Assembly (NCBI GenBank): GCA_015680905.1
Contig: CM027377.1
Span: forward strand, 60,595,501-60,659,500
Origin: Coptis chinensis
Lineage: Eukaryota; Streptophyta; Magnoliopsida; Ranunculales; Ranunculaceae
DNA: 64,000 nt
Direction of reading: 5' to 3'
The notes under the pieces were generated by a model. That model did not search any database. It was given only the letters and a program-made list of their open reading frames with translations, and had not been told where the DNA came from. Positions 21,242-35,054 of this stretch are shown here, piece by piece. The position numbers and the translations under genes were made by a program. The stretch's first letter is position 1. Every line of letters begins with the position of its first letter.

Positions 21242-22102
21242 TGAAGTTTTAGCTAGTGGTGGTAACTTCAAAAGAGTTTGTTTTAGAAGTGAGGTTCATC
21301 CTAAATTGTTTAGAGTTTCAGTGTGGGAGTTGTGAAGAAGAAATGTAGACTCTTGTATAGATTAAATTAGTTTTAAGCTAATGAAAACATGGAAGCTTTA
21401 GTTGTTGGTATTGAAATGACATGAAAACATTAAAAGGAAGATTAATTGAAGATTAAAATAAACAACAAAATAAGATTGAAGATTGAAATAAGAACAAAGG
21501 AAAATAAGATTGAAGATTGAAATAAGAACAAGTAAAATAACAAGTTTTGATTGAAAGGAAATAAAACAAACAATAAAGTAAAAAGTTGAATTGAAAAACT
21601 AGACAAGAAATTAAACAAACCAAATGGTTTAGATCCTAAGACAATGGATGGTTTCTCTCTCCCTTACTTTTGTGTTATATACCCCTACTTTTACCTTTTA
21701 CAGATTTGCCATTCTCCATTACAAATTAGACACCTTACACTTCACTTTTGCTTTTTCTTTTTGATGTCTTCTTGACCAAAGTAGGTTTTGGGAGAATGTC
21801 ATATTTTTAGATAAGGGCCTCCATATCTAGTCTTATGATTTGAGGGCTTTGACCTTTGACATTTGACTTTGACCGTTGACTTTGACTTTTTTAGCACTTT
21901 TCCATAGCAACTTCTGGTCTTCATAATAAGCATGATTAAAGCTTCTTTTGGTGCTAAGATGCAGATTTTATGATAAGTGGTCTGAAATACTCCCTAACCT
22001 GAAAAAGATAATAAAAGCTATGAGTTGTTTTTTCGTTAAGCGTAAGAAAGGCTATAATGTAGCAATATATGGGTAATAAAATGCACATTTGGGAGCTGAT
22101 GA
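21242..22102 (-). repeat. LTR family B, 3' LTR of E6
   Basis: 861 bp, plus-strand start TGAAGTTTTAGC and end GGGAGCTGATGA. The last bases differ from the TGATCA end of the 5' LTR by one change. Purine-rich sequence (complement of ACCACCCTCAAATAG) follows at 22102, as expected for a 3' LTR. Confidence 0.85.
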
Positions 22103-24370
22103 CCACCCTCAAATAGCATCTTGCTTGTCCTTAAGCAAGGATGAGAGAAAAAAAACTAAGATAACAAATGAGTAATTTATTATAAGATATATTAATCTCA
22201 TTTCGCAGAGTGCGATTGCATTGACCATATGCAACAAGGCCTCAAACCACTAGGAATTCCCTAGTGGATGAGCTTTAAGTTTCATGAGAGTTTTCCAGTG
22301 AAGGTACTCACAAACTTTTTCTATTTAGTACAAAGGGTCTTGTTTCCTGATTTATTCTAAAAAATTCATGCATCTCATTAGCGGTGAATAAGGACAAGCT
22401 CCTTTGAACTTAGAATAACATATATACAGTAATTTAGTCATCTAAGGATAAATGTACAAAACATGAGTAATGAAATGCAAAAGAAGAGTCGTTTTCGAGG
22501 CTTTTAGAGAGCATTCTTAAGGTGGGTTCTCACAAGGGTGTGTTGCAATCACAACTCTCTGATAGATTCACTCAAGGTTCATTCTCTCAAGTACAGTGGG
22601 CACTTATATTCCTCGCATACTCAAATGACGTCCAAAGAAACCGGGGTCGATTGATCACGCTTGCCACTTACTATCACACCATTCTATTCCTAATTGAGCT
22701 AGAGGTCTTTTATTAGGAGTTATGAGGCTAGGGTGATGGTTTAGAAAGAAAAAAGAAGGAAAAAACAAAATCTGATAAGTCGAGAAACTGGGTCTTCAAG
22801 ATACATGTAACCAGAGAAGAACCTCATTTTGTTCTTTTGCTTCGGAATTGTGATACATTCTTTTATCCCTTTGGCTTTGTGACTCCATATGATTTTGAAT
22901 TTTTGGGAGTTCTAACTTTGCTTTTGGTTATTTTTGTTTATGATTTTGTCTCCTTTTGATTTTGAACTTTTGGGAGATTCGATTTTTTTTTTACTCCTTT
23001 GACTTTTTGGAGTTTTGGTTTTTGATGGGTATTTCTTTTCTTTTTGAAGTAAATAACTGTTCTGTTTTTGCACAAGGTCTTCTCTTCTCGTTTTTCTGAT
23101 ATCCATCCAGCTCTCAACTTGTCAGCTAGATAAACTTTTTATTGTGTGTTGTAATGGGTTAGGAATTTTGGGTGAAGAATAAAAAGGCTTTTAGAAAGGG
23201 TGAAGGCTCAAGAGGGGTAACTAAAGGAAAACTATCTTTTTGGGTTTTTAACGTTTTTTTGGCTGTATCGATCCAAAAAGGGCCTAAATTCTCTCTTAGG
23301 ATATGGCGTGATGATCAAGCAAGTGGACATGTGGTCTTTCTATCCGGACATCTTTTGTGTCATCACTCAATAATCATTCAGATGAGGCTTTTGGCTAGAT
23401 TCTCACAGGATATGGAACTTAATTGTTCTAACCTTTGCTTTGGAAACTCACTACTATATACAAACAAATGCTGATGCATGCCATTCATGAAAATATACAG
23501 AAATGTACGTGTATATTAGTCTAAGTACAAAGAACAAGTCCTTACTCTATTGCTATAATAAGACTTCTAAACTTTTTATTCATCATAGAAAAAGGAAACA
23601 AGACTTTCTAAAACTAAATGGACAAATATTTTTGGTCTTTTTTGAAAAAATTTTTTAGAAAGGAAAAAATATACTATTATATCTACTATATAGAAAATGC
23701 CTAGTTTTTGCAAAATGTTACTATACCGCCCCCAAATAAAACTATGCTTTGTTCTCAAAGTATGAAGAGATAAGAAAAGAGATTACCATAGAAACATGAG
23801 CAAAAATGGCAATACACATGTATTATGTTCTTCATGATGAAAATACGCCACCCCCAAATAAATTTGGGGCATGGGTTGTTTGATATAGAACGGGAAATAC
23901 ATGGTTTATTATACTAGGGATATTTATTCTACTATAAAATCTTTTTGGGTTTTTGTATTTTTGAAAACATATATGTAATGCATGAAAGAAAAAATGGAAA
24001 ATTTTGGCATGATGTATCTGTTTTACCTTCTACTCATATACCAAATTCCATAAGAAAAAAACAAAACAAAACAAGCAATTAATATTAAGCATATAATTAA
24101 ACTTATATTACGTCATACACTTAAGAAAGACACAGAAAAATAAATAAATCCAACTATACGGACACTAGGGAGAATCCTAGTCAGAATCCATGCGTGACTC
24201 GTCACGACGTCTAGAAGATCATTCTCCTTGCTGACATCGGAACCTAGCATGTTTATCACTATGCGGGAGCGCGTCTATGATGCTTTGCAGTGTTCTAGTG
24301 ACACTGTGCTGAAAACGTCGCTACTCCTACTAGAAGGACCGCTGCTCCTCTCTGATGGTCTGCTGTTCTG
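22103..24370 (-). other. Noncoding 3' region of E6
   Basis: No gene. It contains the polypurine tract with hairpin (22121-22138), the stem-loop pair (22216-22267) and a second polypurine-like tract with hairpin ATGCTTTG/CAAAGTAT (23744-23763). Parts up to about 23330 are collinear with 3912-5100 and 42860-44050. The remainder is AT-rich with several CCCCCAAA tracts. Confidence 0.55.
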
Positions 24371-25244
24371 CTATAATGTTCCCTTAAGTTTCCCTGAGCT
24401 GGTGGAGGTACGAATGTAGAATCCTCTGGTATCCATGGAGGAAGTGAATTCCGTCCATGGGCTGAGTGAACTGTCGAGTGGCATCTTCAGCGAAGTAATC
24501 CACCTTCTGGGTTGGGCGTGCTTGCTTAGCGGCTCTGGCTTTAGGTCGAAGCCATGACTTTTGGGCACAGTGGGCATAGATAGGACCTGCGGTAACGTCC
24601 TTGACCTCCAATAGGGCATCCGTGGCTTGGAACCCCCAGTGTTGCATGATCCTGGTGACCAACACTGGCAGAGGGGCGGTTGATTTCTTCGGTTTTCAGA
24701 GTTGCTCAAAGATAAAAGAGACAATACAGAAGCTGTTCTTCTGCTCTTGAAGAATCCATAAAAGATGAAGCATCGCCTAACCTATATCCGAAGGCTTGGC
24801 TGAGCCTAGCAGGTTATAGGCTGTCCACTGAGATACTGCTAGCTGGTTCCTTCGTAGCAAACTTTGAAACGCGCAGTAAGACTTAGGATTTTTAACCCCC
24901 TCAAGAAGTGTCTCTACCATCATAACGTCGATGGTCTTTCCGTCTGGGGACTGTTCCGTCTGAACATAAGCCTTTAGAGGAATCCCCATAACTCCACTCA
25001 CCACCTCCTTGGTAAGCTCCAGCGAGCGGCCATCCTTGACAACCGTGATGCGTTCATCCTCCCCTCTAAGTATGTAGTTATAAAATGAAAGAGTAAGAGA
25101 GGGAGAATAAGCCGCACCTTCCAACAAAACCAAGGGTTCCCATCCTGTTCTTCTAATCTCAGCCCTGAAGTGCACTTCAAACAGATCGGAATAGAAGAGG
25201 TCTTGAAATGTTTGTTCCAGCATGATTTTAAGAACTCGAGCCAT
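24371..25244 (-). pseudogene. Athila-type 'putative plant transposon protein' domain in E6
   Basis: The frame 24777-25244 (155 codons) carries the N-terminal half, including a GWEPL segment and a DGRSLELTKEVVSGVMGIPL block. After a frameshift the C-terminal part continues in 24384-24665. The related domain in E4 begins similarly (FEELLESNTYGYWFRDL; RWQPLM). Order and spacing match E1 and E4. The domain name is from established annotation of Athila-like elements; its biochemical role is not known to me. Confidence 0.65.
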
Positions 25245-25850
25245 TTAGAGTAGGAATTGATAAAATTGGGGTTTTGAGTTGGAATGGGGATTGAAAATGG
25301 AGAAGGCTGTAAAAAAAATTGGGTGGAGCTATGTTGAGGTGAGGTCGTGGTCGCGAGTTGGATAGGGGCGATCGCGAGCTGGTGTGGACGACTAGGGTTG
25401 AGGATTTTCGTGAGGAAGAAGAAGGGATGTGGGCGGTCATGTGGATTAAATAGTTTGATGGTATGTGCCTATCACGTGCCTTTTTTAATGAAATTGAAAT
25501 TTTGGCCTAAGCCGAAATAAAATCAGGAAATTACAATCTTGTCCTCAGTGTCTAGCCAACTTCAAAGGTCGATCCACACTTCGTTACTCGTCCGATCTTG
25601 ACCCGTGAGGTACCAAAACGACCAACATTGAAAATGAAATGTAACGGTATAGGGTACACTCACATCCAATGGTGGATGAAAAACAGATGATGGAAAGAAC
25701 TGTACATGAACTGTATGGAAATATGTACAGATAACAGAAGGAAAATTTTAATTATTTTTTTTGGGTTTTGAATAAGTTTGACTAAAATTTTAAAAAGGTG
25801 TGTCATTTTAAGTCAGATCCGCAAGACTTGGAAGTTTTTGAAAACTTGAG
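25245..25850 (-). other. GC-patched leader of the E6 transposon-protein ORF
   Basis: No gene. A local GC-rich patch (25340-25385, words such as GGTCGCGAG) precedes the ORF start in element sense, as in E1 and E4. AT-rich otherwise, with a weak match to the other spacers. Confidence 0.4.
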
Positions 25851-26168
25851 TCAATCCCAACCAGATGGCTGGATTACTCTCTTAGACCGAGTGTAATGCA
25901 CTGGGGGATGACACATATAGACTTTATAAACAGAATTATTATGAGGTTGAAGACCAGGGCAAGTTGGTGTTTGATAATTCAAGCACCAGGCTTCTCTCAT
26001 AGCTCGTCTCTTACGTGCATATGAACTCTTATCTAAACCAGGAATGATTTTCGGTATATGTGTCCATATCTTAAGCTGTAGTTCTCTAAGAAGTGCTTGC
26101 ACACGATCATTGAAATTGATCCATCTAGTCTTGCTAGGTGGAGGGTTTTTGTTTGCTACATAAGACAT
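25851..26168 (-). CDS. Small ORF of unknown function in E6
   Basis: 105 codons on the minus strand, basic, starting at an ATG. Pieces such as WTHIPKIIPGLDKSSYARKR have no counterpart that I recognise. It has the position of the zinc-knuckle ORF of E1 relative to the transposon-protein domain, but no similarity is evident. It may be a remnant. Confidence 0.3.
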   Translation of the reverse strand: MSYVANKNPPPSKTRWINFNDRVQALLRELQLKIWTHIPKIIPGLDKSSYARKRRAMREAWCLNYQTPTCPGLQPHNNSVYKVYMCHPPVHYTRSKRVIQPSGWD

Positions 26169-27423
26169 TTAAAAAACAAAACGTTTTTCAGAAATGAGAG
26201 AGATTTATAAGGGGAAAAGATTTAAACGAGACGGGAAAGATTTTTAAGAAAGAAATTTTTTGAAATTTTGAAATTTTTTGAGTCTTTTAACATCAGATTC
26301 TCGAGACAAAATAGAGAGGTGGAGGCAAAAGATAGAATTAAACAGAGAATAATATCACTTTGGGTTACTCTATTTGTTTAATTCTCATTTGGATCCGCCT
26401 CATTTGTTTTAGTTGGTTTTCTCATTCAAAATATATCTCTATCCATATAAAGATTTTTCCAAGAAGATAAAATTATACGTTAATCCGGTATCATTTTGGT
26501 TACTCCAGGCATATAACTTTCATTTTTATATCCTCTGTTTTTGAAAACTATGGAGAGATGTTTTAAGAAACTCATACTCAAAATCTATGATTCTAGATGT
26601 TATTACTTGAAAACAAATCATAACAGATAATCTTAGGCAACTTTCGTGTCGGCTCTATGGCAAACCTAATTTAGACAGACAGAGCTTCAGCTACGCAAGT
26701 TGGGGGATTTACTGCACAAGACATAGAATGTCCTGACCCGGGTGAATAGCATGGTAATATAGGTGACCCTTAGTAAGCAAAGCTGATCTCAAACTGCTCC
26801 TCAATTGCATTCTTCTAAGGGTTGGTCTGTGTAAATTCCATTGCCCATTTTGAAAAATCACTTAGCTATTGATGTATCGAGAATCTATCATTAATAGCAC
26901 AAAGGAAACAAACATTTTTGAAAAAGAAGTGTAAAATAAAGAAAAAAAAATTGTATACCCGCTCCATAGGTTCACACTTACTCCAACGACGAGTAAAAAA
27001 TGTTTTACAAAGAATATGCGAGATATACTATGAACTAAGGCTTCGACACTTATAACCACACCCTCCAAGTGGAGAGGTCCGGTTACCTTATTGATGTATC
27101 CCCTTAAAGGAAAAGATGGAATGTAATGGGAAAGGAATACATCGGAAAGGAGGAATCAATCTACGTAAATGGGATGATTAAGAAAGAGTTTTTAGCGCTC
27201 CAGCTTCGTTCACATCACTTGTTGCTTCAAAGGCTGTGTTTGTCGGTTTAGAATTAAGAATAGCTTAATCTGGGAACACACCTTTCTGGGTTTTATCTTG
27301 GGCTAATAAGTTCAGAGATTGCTGAATGGATGCTAGGATTTGGTTTTGCTATTGCATGATAGATAACATTATTTCGGTGGGCTTATCTGTTTGGACACTA
27401 GTTGATGGTGTAATGGGAACTAG
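26169..27423 (-). other. E6 interior without a recognisable gene
   Basis: AT-rich. The bases around 26640-26730 include a GGGGGATTTACTGC tract. A few short frames are present, none supported. Confidence 0.4.
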
Positions 27424-28639
27424 GTCTCTTTAGTTGTTGATAGGTGGGTTTTGATAGTTCTGGTTAAACTAGGATGGAACCGATGCTCTATTTTGATTGT
27501 TATAGGTACCTTGTCCTTGTCTGAATGTATTTGTTAGTTTGTTGAAACTTGGTGGTGTTTGGTTATGCAGAATGTTGGTCCATGCAAAGTTTGGATGTTG
27601 TCTCCATGGTGCATTTGGTATATTGAAAGCACATACTTCTTCTAGCTGAAGTGATGATAGGTTTGTGATCAAGGGACATGTGACATCTATATGATTTAAG
27701 CTTAGATAGAAATTGTATGGTGAGGTATTTACGTTCAGGACAAGATGAGGGGTTTGGTCTTTTTGTTGGGTTGCGAGGGCATCTATCTTTCTTATGAAGG
27801 TTTCGATTAAGGTTTTGATTTCTGGATCGGATTTTACCTGAAAAATACCACTAGCCTTAGATGTACTGGGTTGGGCTGTTCTAGAATTGTTTATGTCGCC
27901 CCAATGGGTACTTTTTTCAGCTTGGTTTTCAAGAAAGGTTAAAGCTTCAGTTGCACCTCTATCCAAAAAATTACCATTACTCATGATGTCGAGGGTTACT
28001 TTATGTTATGGGAGAAGGCCTTTGAAGAAACATTGGACAAGATTGGATTTTTCTAGTTTGTGGTGAGGACATGAATGGAGTAGGTCAGAGAATCTATCCC
28101 ATGCTTCAGAAAATGTCTCACTCGGACTCTATCTGAAGAACTGTATCTTGCTTCTTATCTCTTCTGTTTTTTTTCAGCGGAAAGTACTTCTTCATGAAGG
28201 AGAACATAACCTTTTCCCATGTATCGAAAGAGTCGGCCTTTTGTGAAAGAAGCCAAGCATGACTCTTACCAGCTAGAGTGAAAGGAAACACTCGTAGCTT
28301 AACCTGATTGTTGGAGATGCCCGGATGATGAAAAGTATTACATATTTCATGTATCCGGCGTAGATGCTCGTACGGTAACTCGTGGAAGATAGGTAGAAGA
28401 TTGAACACATTTGGTGGAATGTGAAAATCGTTCGTGAGCGGTGTGAGTCATATACATGATGGAGGCCCATCTTGCAACGATGTGTAAAAGTTTGAGAGAA
28501 GCTCTTTAGCTTGCACTACTTCATCAGCTATCTTATGAGATGGAGGACTAGAAACAGGAGATTGTCTAGGGCGACGAGCTCTCCTACGTGAGTAAGTTTT
28601 ATACATGCTAATACTAGAAGTGCCTGAACGCAGTATCAT
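27424..28639 (-). pseudogene. E6 gag, broken
   Basis: Three minus-strand frames: 28448-28639 (N-terminus, with a basic RRRARRPR stretch), 28118-28408 (capsid-like core with FPFTLAGKSHAWL) and 27469-27984 (C-terminal region with FLENQAEKSTHWG and APWRQHPNFAW). The same motifs occur in the gag of E3 and E5, so this is an Athila-like gag. Stops and frameshifts separate the pieces, so no full product is possible. Confidence 0.75.
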
Positions 28640-29288
28640 ACACTTTTAGCAAGACCCCAAAACTATCCTAACTTGCTCAAACAGTGCAATATATGCCCAA
28701 GAATTCAAAATTCATTTTTGCAAGTATAGAGTTTTGAAAACTTTGCGTGTTCAGAGGAACAATTGGGCGCGAGACTAGGATGGCTCTACTATATGTCTCA
28801 GAAGAGTAGGCAGTCACTTTACTAAGTGGCGTGCTACCAAGAATCTCACTCACGATGAATCTGGGAGAGGGGAGTGAGGAAGGTAGTTGGTCCACCGGAA
28901 TCTGGTAACTAATTACTCTAAATCATCGTGGCTATATTTTTGTCCTTTTCTGGAGGAGCGTGACTACTTTGGGCTCTAGTTGATTGATTTTAATTAATTT
29001 TTTTGGTCTAGGGCTTTCAAGAATCAAGCAACATCCAATTTTTTTTTTTGCTAAAAGGTAATTGATTAACTTGAAAGAATAAAGGTTATAAGGAGAAAAA
29101 ATAAGAACATTATGACATGACTAGACTAAGAAGGATAAAACAAATGTGTACCCTTCTCAATACAACAGTGCTTAATGAGTAAATCTAAAGTACGTAGTGT
29201 TGTGGTTCTCAAGATGTCTCATGAATGGAGGATGCGTCTACTACCATACACTTTGTCCTTTAGTTAATCTTGCTCCATGTCTGGCACA

Positions 29289-29640
29289 TCAATCTGCTCC
29301 CGAATTAGTTTCCCTCCAGATTGAGGTGATATTAATCCATGTTGCTTGCGAGTTTAGTAGCTGCCATCGTGCCTTGACTCTCCAGTGCATGTTATCTTTT
29401 TGAAAAGCTTGGACTACTACAGAAGAGTTTGATTCCACCCATATATGTCTCCATCCCATATCCAAAGTTTTTGTGACTCCTTCCACAATTGCATATGTTT
29501 AAGCCATGTAGTTGGTAGTGATTCCCAAACCACCCGATGCGGCCCCGAGGAAAGCCCCATTATGATCTCTATAAACAGCACCCCACCCTGAGTTACCTGG
29601 GTTACCCCTGGAGTTTCCATCCGCATTCATCTTTAACATT
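29289..29640 (-). pseudogene. LINE RNase H domain, broken
   Basis: Overlapping minus-strand frames contain a plant RVT_3-type RNase H: a start region near 29626-29600, a GLGI-like turn, and WRHIWVESNSSVVVQAF with the expected acidic residue (VESN). A stop and a frameshift separate the two parts. It corresponds to the end of the LINE, 3' of zf-RVT. Confidence 0.65.
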
Positions 29641-29790
29641 CCAAGCGGTGGAAGATTCCAATAATATTAGAAGATTTTTGGAGATTTTCGAAGTTTGTGG
29701 TGGAGTTTGAATGCTCGGAGTATCTTCAGATCTCTCATCTAATTCTCCATGTGTCCCAAGGACTTATGGTAAGCCCTTACTGTTACCCTT

Positions 29791-31440
29791 TGATAAGAGA
29801 CCAAAACTATAGTTTTAACCCCTTTAACAATATTGCTTTAGACCAATTATGTGATTAATAAGTAAGAGTTAGTATTGGTATCGTGCTTTTGTGTATTTCA
29901 GGCATTGGAGTCGAATATGTGCAGAAATGCGTCCCTTTTGCGACATAAAGGAGCAAGCGTTGGTTCCTAAGAAATTCTATGATAAAAGGCCAAGATTCAA
30001 GGAGAAAAAGCCTTTTTAAAGCCCAGTAAAAACTGAAAAGTCAAAGTCAACGCGGGCAGAAACAGCGCATAAAAGTTAGCAGAACTTCCGAAGGCTGTAT
30101 CTTTGGACTCAGACCTCGGAATTGGGCGTACCTTATGTCAAAACGACCAGCTCAGAAAGAGCTTTCTAATGGTCTAATCCTTGAACCAATCAGAAGAGTA
30201 GAAGTGGGCAAAACGTCCATAAAAGTCAAATCTATCTGAAAAGGCCTCTGTAGACTGAAGAAATTGGGTTTTGGGCTCGATTTTCCGGCCCAAAACATGG
30301 CTCCTCAACCCATGCACGAAAAAGTGGATCTGGTCTCCTCCATTTGAATGGAGAAGACTTAACTCTTAAGAGTACCTAGATCTAGATTAGAAAATGAGGT
30401 TAGACTCCATTAATTAGTTCTAATAACTTGTTTTAGATCTAGTTTTTACATTCAATTAATTAGTTTTAGAACAGGGTAGATTATTATTTAGAATCAAATT
30501 TAGTTTTATAATAAAGAATTAGTTTTTCCTTTCAATTTAGTTTTTGATTCAATTCTTATTTTAGATTTAGTTGTCTTAAATTCATAATTAGTTTGTTTTA
30601 ATTTGATAAGTAGTTATTCATAATCTTAGTTCTAAATTAGTTTTAATTTTAGTTTTAATTTATTTTGAATTATTATTATTATTGTTCAAATAGATTAATA
30701 GAGTTTAATACTTATTCAATAATGACTTGTTCTATTTGTTTAATCAAGTTTAGTTTAATTTACATTATGTTTTCCTTTCATTATTTTAGTTTAATTAATC
30801 CAATGATATTAGGCTAATCCCCCTATTAGAGGGAGTGATTATGAAACCTAATGAGGAATAGATTGTTTAGTAGAATTATTTAATTGTGTATGTATTTCAA
30901 CGAGTTTAGTTTATTGTATGACTTCCAAAATAAGCATATGATAAATTAAACTAGGGATTGTTGTAATTAAGTCGAGAGACTTGGTTGTAATAATCCTACA
31001 TGCTAGTAATAATGACTATAGAGATGTAGGTTGTTGCTATGGATGATAAAGGTTGAGGCTTTAAGTTGAATCGTTGCATGAAAACCTAAATACGATATCT
31101 TTTCAATGAATAATTCGATTATTGCATGAATCTAGTTATTAGGTGGATTGATCACTCTTCTCTATAACTTTCTCTTCCATTGAAACCCTATTTTTATTAG
31201 TTTAGTTAATTTAGATTTATTTGAATACATCGTATAATCGTAGAATAGAAATTTCACATCACACATTACTCTCACCATTGTTCCTTGTGTTTGATTAGTT
31301 GAATTCGTTTAAGTCTAGAGAGTTAAGAGTGGAACGATTCCGTACTCTATATATTGCATGAATATATATGTGAGAGTAGAAAATAAATAATTGATACCGT
31401 AAGAATAATTTTAGAGCAATCTAATTTAGTTTTTTCGAAG
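29791..31440 (+). repeat. LTR family A, single copy inside the LINE
   Basis: Starts TGATAAGAGACC, plus orientation, and follows the family to about 31440. Its TATAATCG (31233-31240) lies about 30 bp before the conserved CATTACTCTCACC. No primer site or interior follows, so it is a solo or truncated LTR. The right boundary is uncertain because no TATCA end is present; the 2395-3873 copy stops in a similar way. Confidence 0.7.
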
Positions 31441-31689
31441 CAAGAAATAGATTTCTTTGAAGTTGGAAACCTTGTTGTCATACAGTACCTTGTTCCGATT
31501 CTTCCATAGACTTACTAGACTTGTCAGGGAGCATGCCTTCCACATATCTAGAATTGATGAGCTGTAGTGCTTACCCTATTGCTGGATGTCGTTTACTGAT
31601 TCCATGCTCTGATTGAGATCAAAGTAATGACCTGCATACTGTGACACCCTCTTTGCCAGCTCGCATTGGAATAAAAGATGATCCAATGT

Positions 31690-32180
31690 TTCTTCCTGTT
31701 TCTTATAGATGCAACATCGCGAGGCCAGCTGGAATTTTTGTTTTTTCAGCTGCTAATCTATTCTAGCGGCACCATGAGCCAACTTCCAAGTTATTCCTTT
31801 CGTCCTTGGTAGGATATGTGCACCCCATATGAATTTGCTCCATACGGGCTTGTGGCCTTGGTTCTTATATCCTCATGTGCTGCCGAGATAGTGAATTGTC
31901 CATTATTAGTTGATATCCATATTCTTTCATCTTCTCTAGCACTGTGTGGTTGATGAATTTCTGTTGCTTCCATGCCAATGTGATTTAGCACTAGAGTCAT
32001 GTTGGTAGAAAAATTACAATCCTCTCCATGGATGCAATCAGTCAGAGTTACTTGAAGCTTCATAATCTCATTTCTTTCCTCCTGAAAGAAATCGTAGATA
32101 GGTTTCCTCAGTAACCAATTGTCCTTCCATATGTTTATATCTTTGCCATTGCCCACAATCCATCCATGAAGTGGAGCCAT
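31690..32180 (-). pseudogene. LINE zf-RVT region
   Basis: The minus-strand frame 31791-32180 leads into a segment with a C...C...H...C arrangement (RCCIYKKQEETLDHLLFQC in another frame near 31700). This is the zinc-finger region that follows plant LINE reverse transcriptases. Frames are broken. Confidence 0.6.
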
Positions 32181-32192
32181 TTCCTTGAGGGC

Positions 32193-33800
32193 CTATCGTA
32201 TTCCTAGCCAAACTGTTGAGGACTTGTATTTGGACCATCCCCCAACTCTGTTAGTGTACTTGCCCTTCATAAATAATGACCAATCAACGTCTTCTGTTAG
32301 TAGACACCAAGCTTGTTTAATGAGCATTGCAAGATTAATGTCTTGCAATCTTCTTATCCCTAGCCCTCCTTCTTCCACCAGTTTGCATGTCTTTTCCCAA
32401 GAAACTGTTATTGGTTTTCTCTCGGCTGGATTGCCGCTCCATATGAAGTTTCTTATGATGTTCTCACATTCCTTCAGGAATGATTTTGGCCATCTATATA
32501 TAGCCATGTTGTGGACCAGAATGTTGTTAAGCACATGTCTTGCAAGAACCACTCTACCCTGAAGAGATAACATCTTTCCGGCCCACCCTGAAGCCTTTCT
32601 TCTGATTCTATCCACTAGAGGTGCAAGAGCAGCTTTAGTCACTCTTCCTGTAATGAGGGGGACACCAAGGTATTTTTCTGGCAAAGTACCTTCATTTATT
32701 CCCAGAGTCTCCTGTATTCGATCTCTCATGCTTTGAGTCATAGGGCCTAAAAAGATTTTGCATTTGCCCTTGTTTACTAGTTGGCCAGAAGTGTCCTGAT
32801 ATTTGTTTAGAAGTTGCAAAATATTCTTAATACACTTCATATTAGCATTGCAGAATAAGAAAATATCATCCGCAAACATAAGGTGAGAAGGACTACAGTA
32901 CTTGGCATTGACCACCATATGTTGAATTTTTTCATCTTGAACCATTTTCGATATACCTCTGCTGAAACAGTCCTCTGCAAATGCGAAGATCATGGGAGAT
33001 AGTTGGTCACCTTGCTTTAGACCCCTCTTTGCAGAAAAAAGCCCAATAGGGCCTCCATTGAGCATGATTGACATAGAATTGCTCACAAAAGCTCCTTTTA
33101 GCCATTGGATCCATTTCTCACTGATGGCAACCTGCTATAACACTGCCCAAAGAAAGTTCCAATCGATGGTGTTGAAGGCCTGGGAGATATCAAGTTTGAT
33201 GCCAATGCTACCTCCATATCTGGGTGTTTGCAGTTCATTCACTAGTTCTGATGCTAGCCCAATGGCTTGCTGAGAATTCCTGTTAGCAATGAATCTGTAT
33301 TGTTCCTTGCTGATGCTTCTTTCTGCAATCGGACTAAACCTCTTGGCCAGAATCTTAGTAATAACTTTGAACACAAAGTTAGATAAGCATATCGGTCTAT
33401 ACTTATTGAGCTGATTGACATTATTTTCTTTTGGGATCAGCACTATGAAGTTGGCATTGAATCCGCTGGGCAGTCTAGCTTTCAGAAAGAAATATAACAC
33501 AACTCTTACTAGATCATGACCTACTATGTCCCAACAATGATGAAAGAAATATCCACTGAAGCCATTTGGTCCAGGAGAACTATCTGCCTTCAGGTGGAAG
33601 ACTGCTACCTTGACTTCTTCTGCAGTAGGATGCTTGGATAAAATTGCATTTTCTTCCTCAAAGATCATTTTTGGCATGTTCTGTATAAGTTCCCAGTCCA
33701 TCTCATGTTCAACCCTTTTAAATTTTTCAGAGTAATGCTTGACTATATACCTGCCAATCTCTTCTTGCGAAACCAACTTGAGACCATCCTCATTCTTCAT
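32193..33800 (-). pseudogene. LINE reverse transcriptase
   Basis: Two frames, 33135-33800 and 32193-33086, joined across a break of about 50 bp. The first contains NKYRPICLSNFVFKVITKIL and FNTIDW; the second contains KRGLKQGDQLSPMIF and the catalytic motif FADDIFLF (near 32880). These are hallmarks of plant LINE-type RT. The interruption makes it non-functional. Confidence 0.85.
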
Positions 33801-34126
33801 TTATGAAATTAAGGATTTGCTCTTGTTTCTGTTAACCATAGCATGAAAGAACTTTGTGCTTCGGTCATTATCATTATCCCACTGAGTTTTTGATTTCTGT
33901 CTCCAAAACATCTGCTCTTGCTACAGAAGAAGTTCACTTTATTTTCCTATTCAACCATCATCTTAATGAATTCCTTTGTCACTGTTTCTGTCTCGAACTG
34001 GTCATGCATGCGTCCCAGGAGCTTTGATTCCTTTTCTACTTTAGAAGTAATGTTTACAAACAATTCTTTGTTCCATTTCTTCAGGGTAGCCTTCAATCTT
34101 TTCAGCTTCTATGTCAGTATATATAT

Positions 34127-35054
34127 TTAGTGCCCCCATATGGGAATTTCCCAACTTGCTTTCACAATGTCTTTGAAGTTAAGATCGGTGCACCACATAT
34201 TGAAGAATTTGAAAGGCATGTTGCTGGGCTTTGGAACACTGATGCCACATCCCATAATCGGAGAATGGTCTGAGCATATTCTACTACCTACTTTGTAATT
34301 CCATCCCTGAAATTTAGAGCACCACTCTGCATTAAATAACATTCTGTCTAGTTTCCCTAGGATTTTGAAATTGCCCACTTGTTTGTTCCATCAAGTATAT
34401 GAGAATCCCGTGTTTGGGACCTCCATAAGTTAAGATTCACTTAAACAATCTCGATAATCATTCAAAGCTACTACCGCTGGTCGATTTCCTTCACATTTTT
34501 CCAAAATACTCAAATAGGCAATAAAGTCTCCCAGAACAAGCCATGGCAGTTTGAGTGAGCTTATTTGCTTTATTTTAGTCCAAAGATGTCTTCTTTGAAC
34601 ATATATGCAGTGGGCGTGGACTACTGTAATTAGACATCCCTCCACCTCTACTGTGATTTGTTGAGAGGACTGATATAGAAGAGTAGGAGTGGATGCTGTG
34701 TATTTCCAAAGAAGCCAGCTGTTTGGAACAAACTCTATTATGGCTATCATTAGAGTATAAAAAAGCACTCATGCCCAAAGACTGGAGATAAGCACTTGAA
34801 ATATCACTGGGGTTTATCATAGGTTCAGCGATTCCAACTATGTCGGGATCCCATTTCTTGATGAGCTTCGAGAGCCTGTTTTGTGACTTGTCGTTTGCAA
34901 TTCCTCTAATATTCCAAAATATGCACCTCATTGAGAATATAAAAGTTTTATTGTTAGAAATGGTGAAGACCACCTTTATCAATTCTCCCTTCTTCCAGTC
35001 CAAGACCTTGATCTGGACTGGGTCGCTGGGGTTTTTGACTGTTACAGTTGCCAT
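34127..35054 (-). pseudogene. LINE apurinic-type endonuclease, broken
   Basis: The frame 34575-35054 begins with an N-terminal extension and then WNIRGIAN, the start of the endonuclease, followed by an EPM segment. The next frame, 34430-34768, contains LVLGDFIAY, where family members have Asn in GDFN, so a catalytic residue appears lost. The last frame, 34127-34378, carries the SDHSP motif. Three frames, so inactive. Confidence 0.75.
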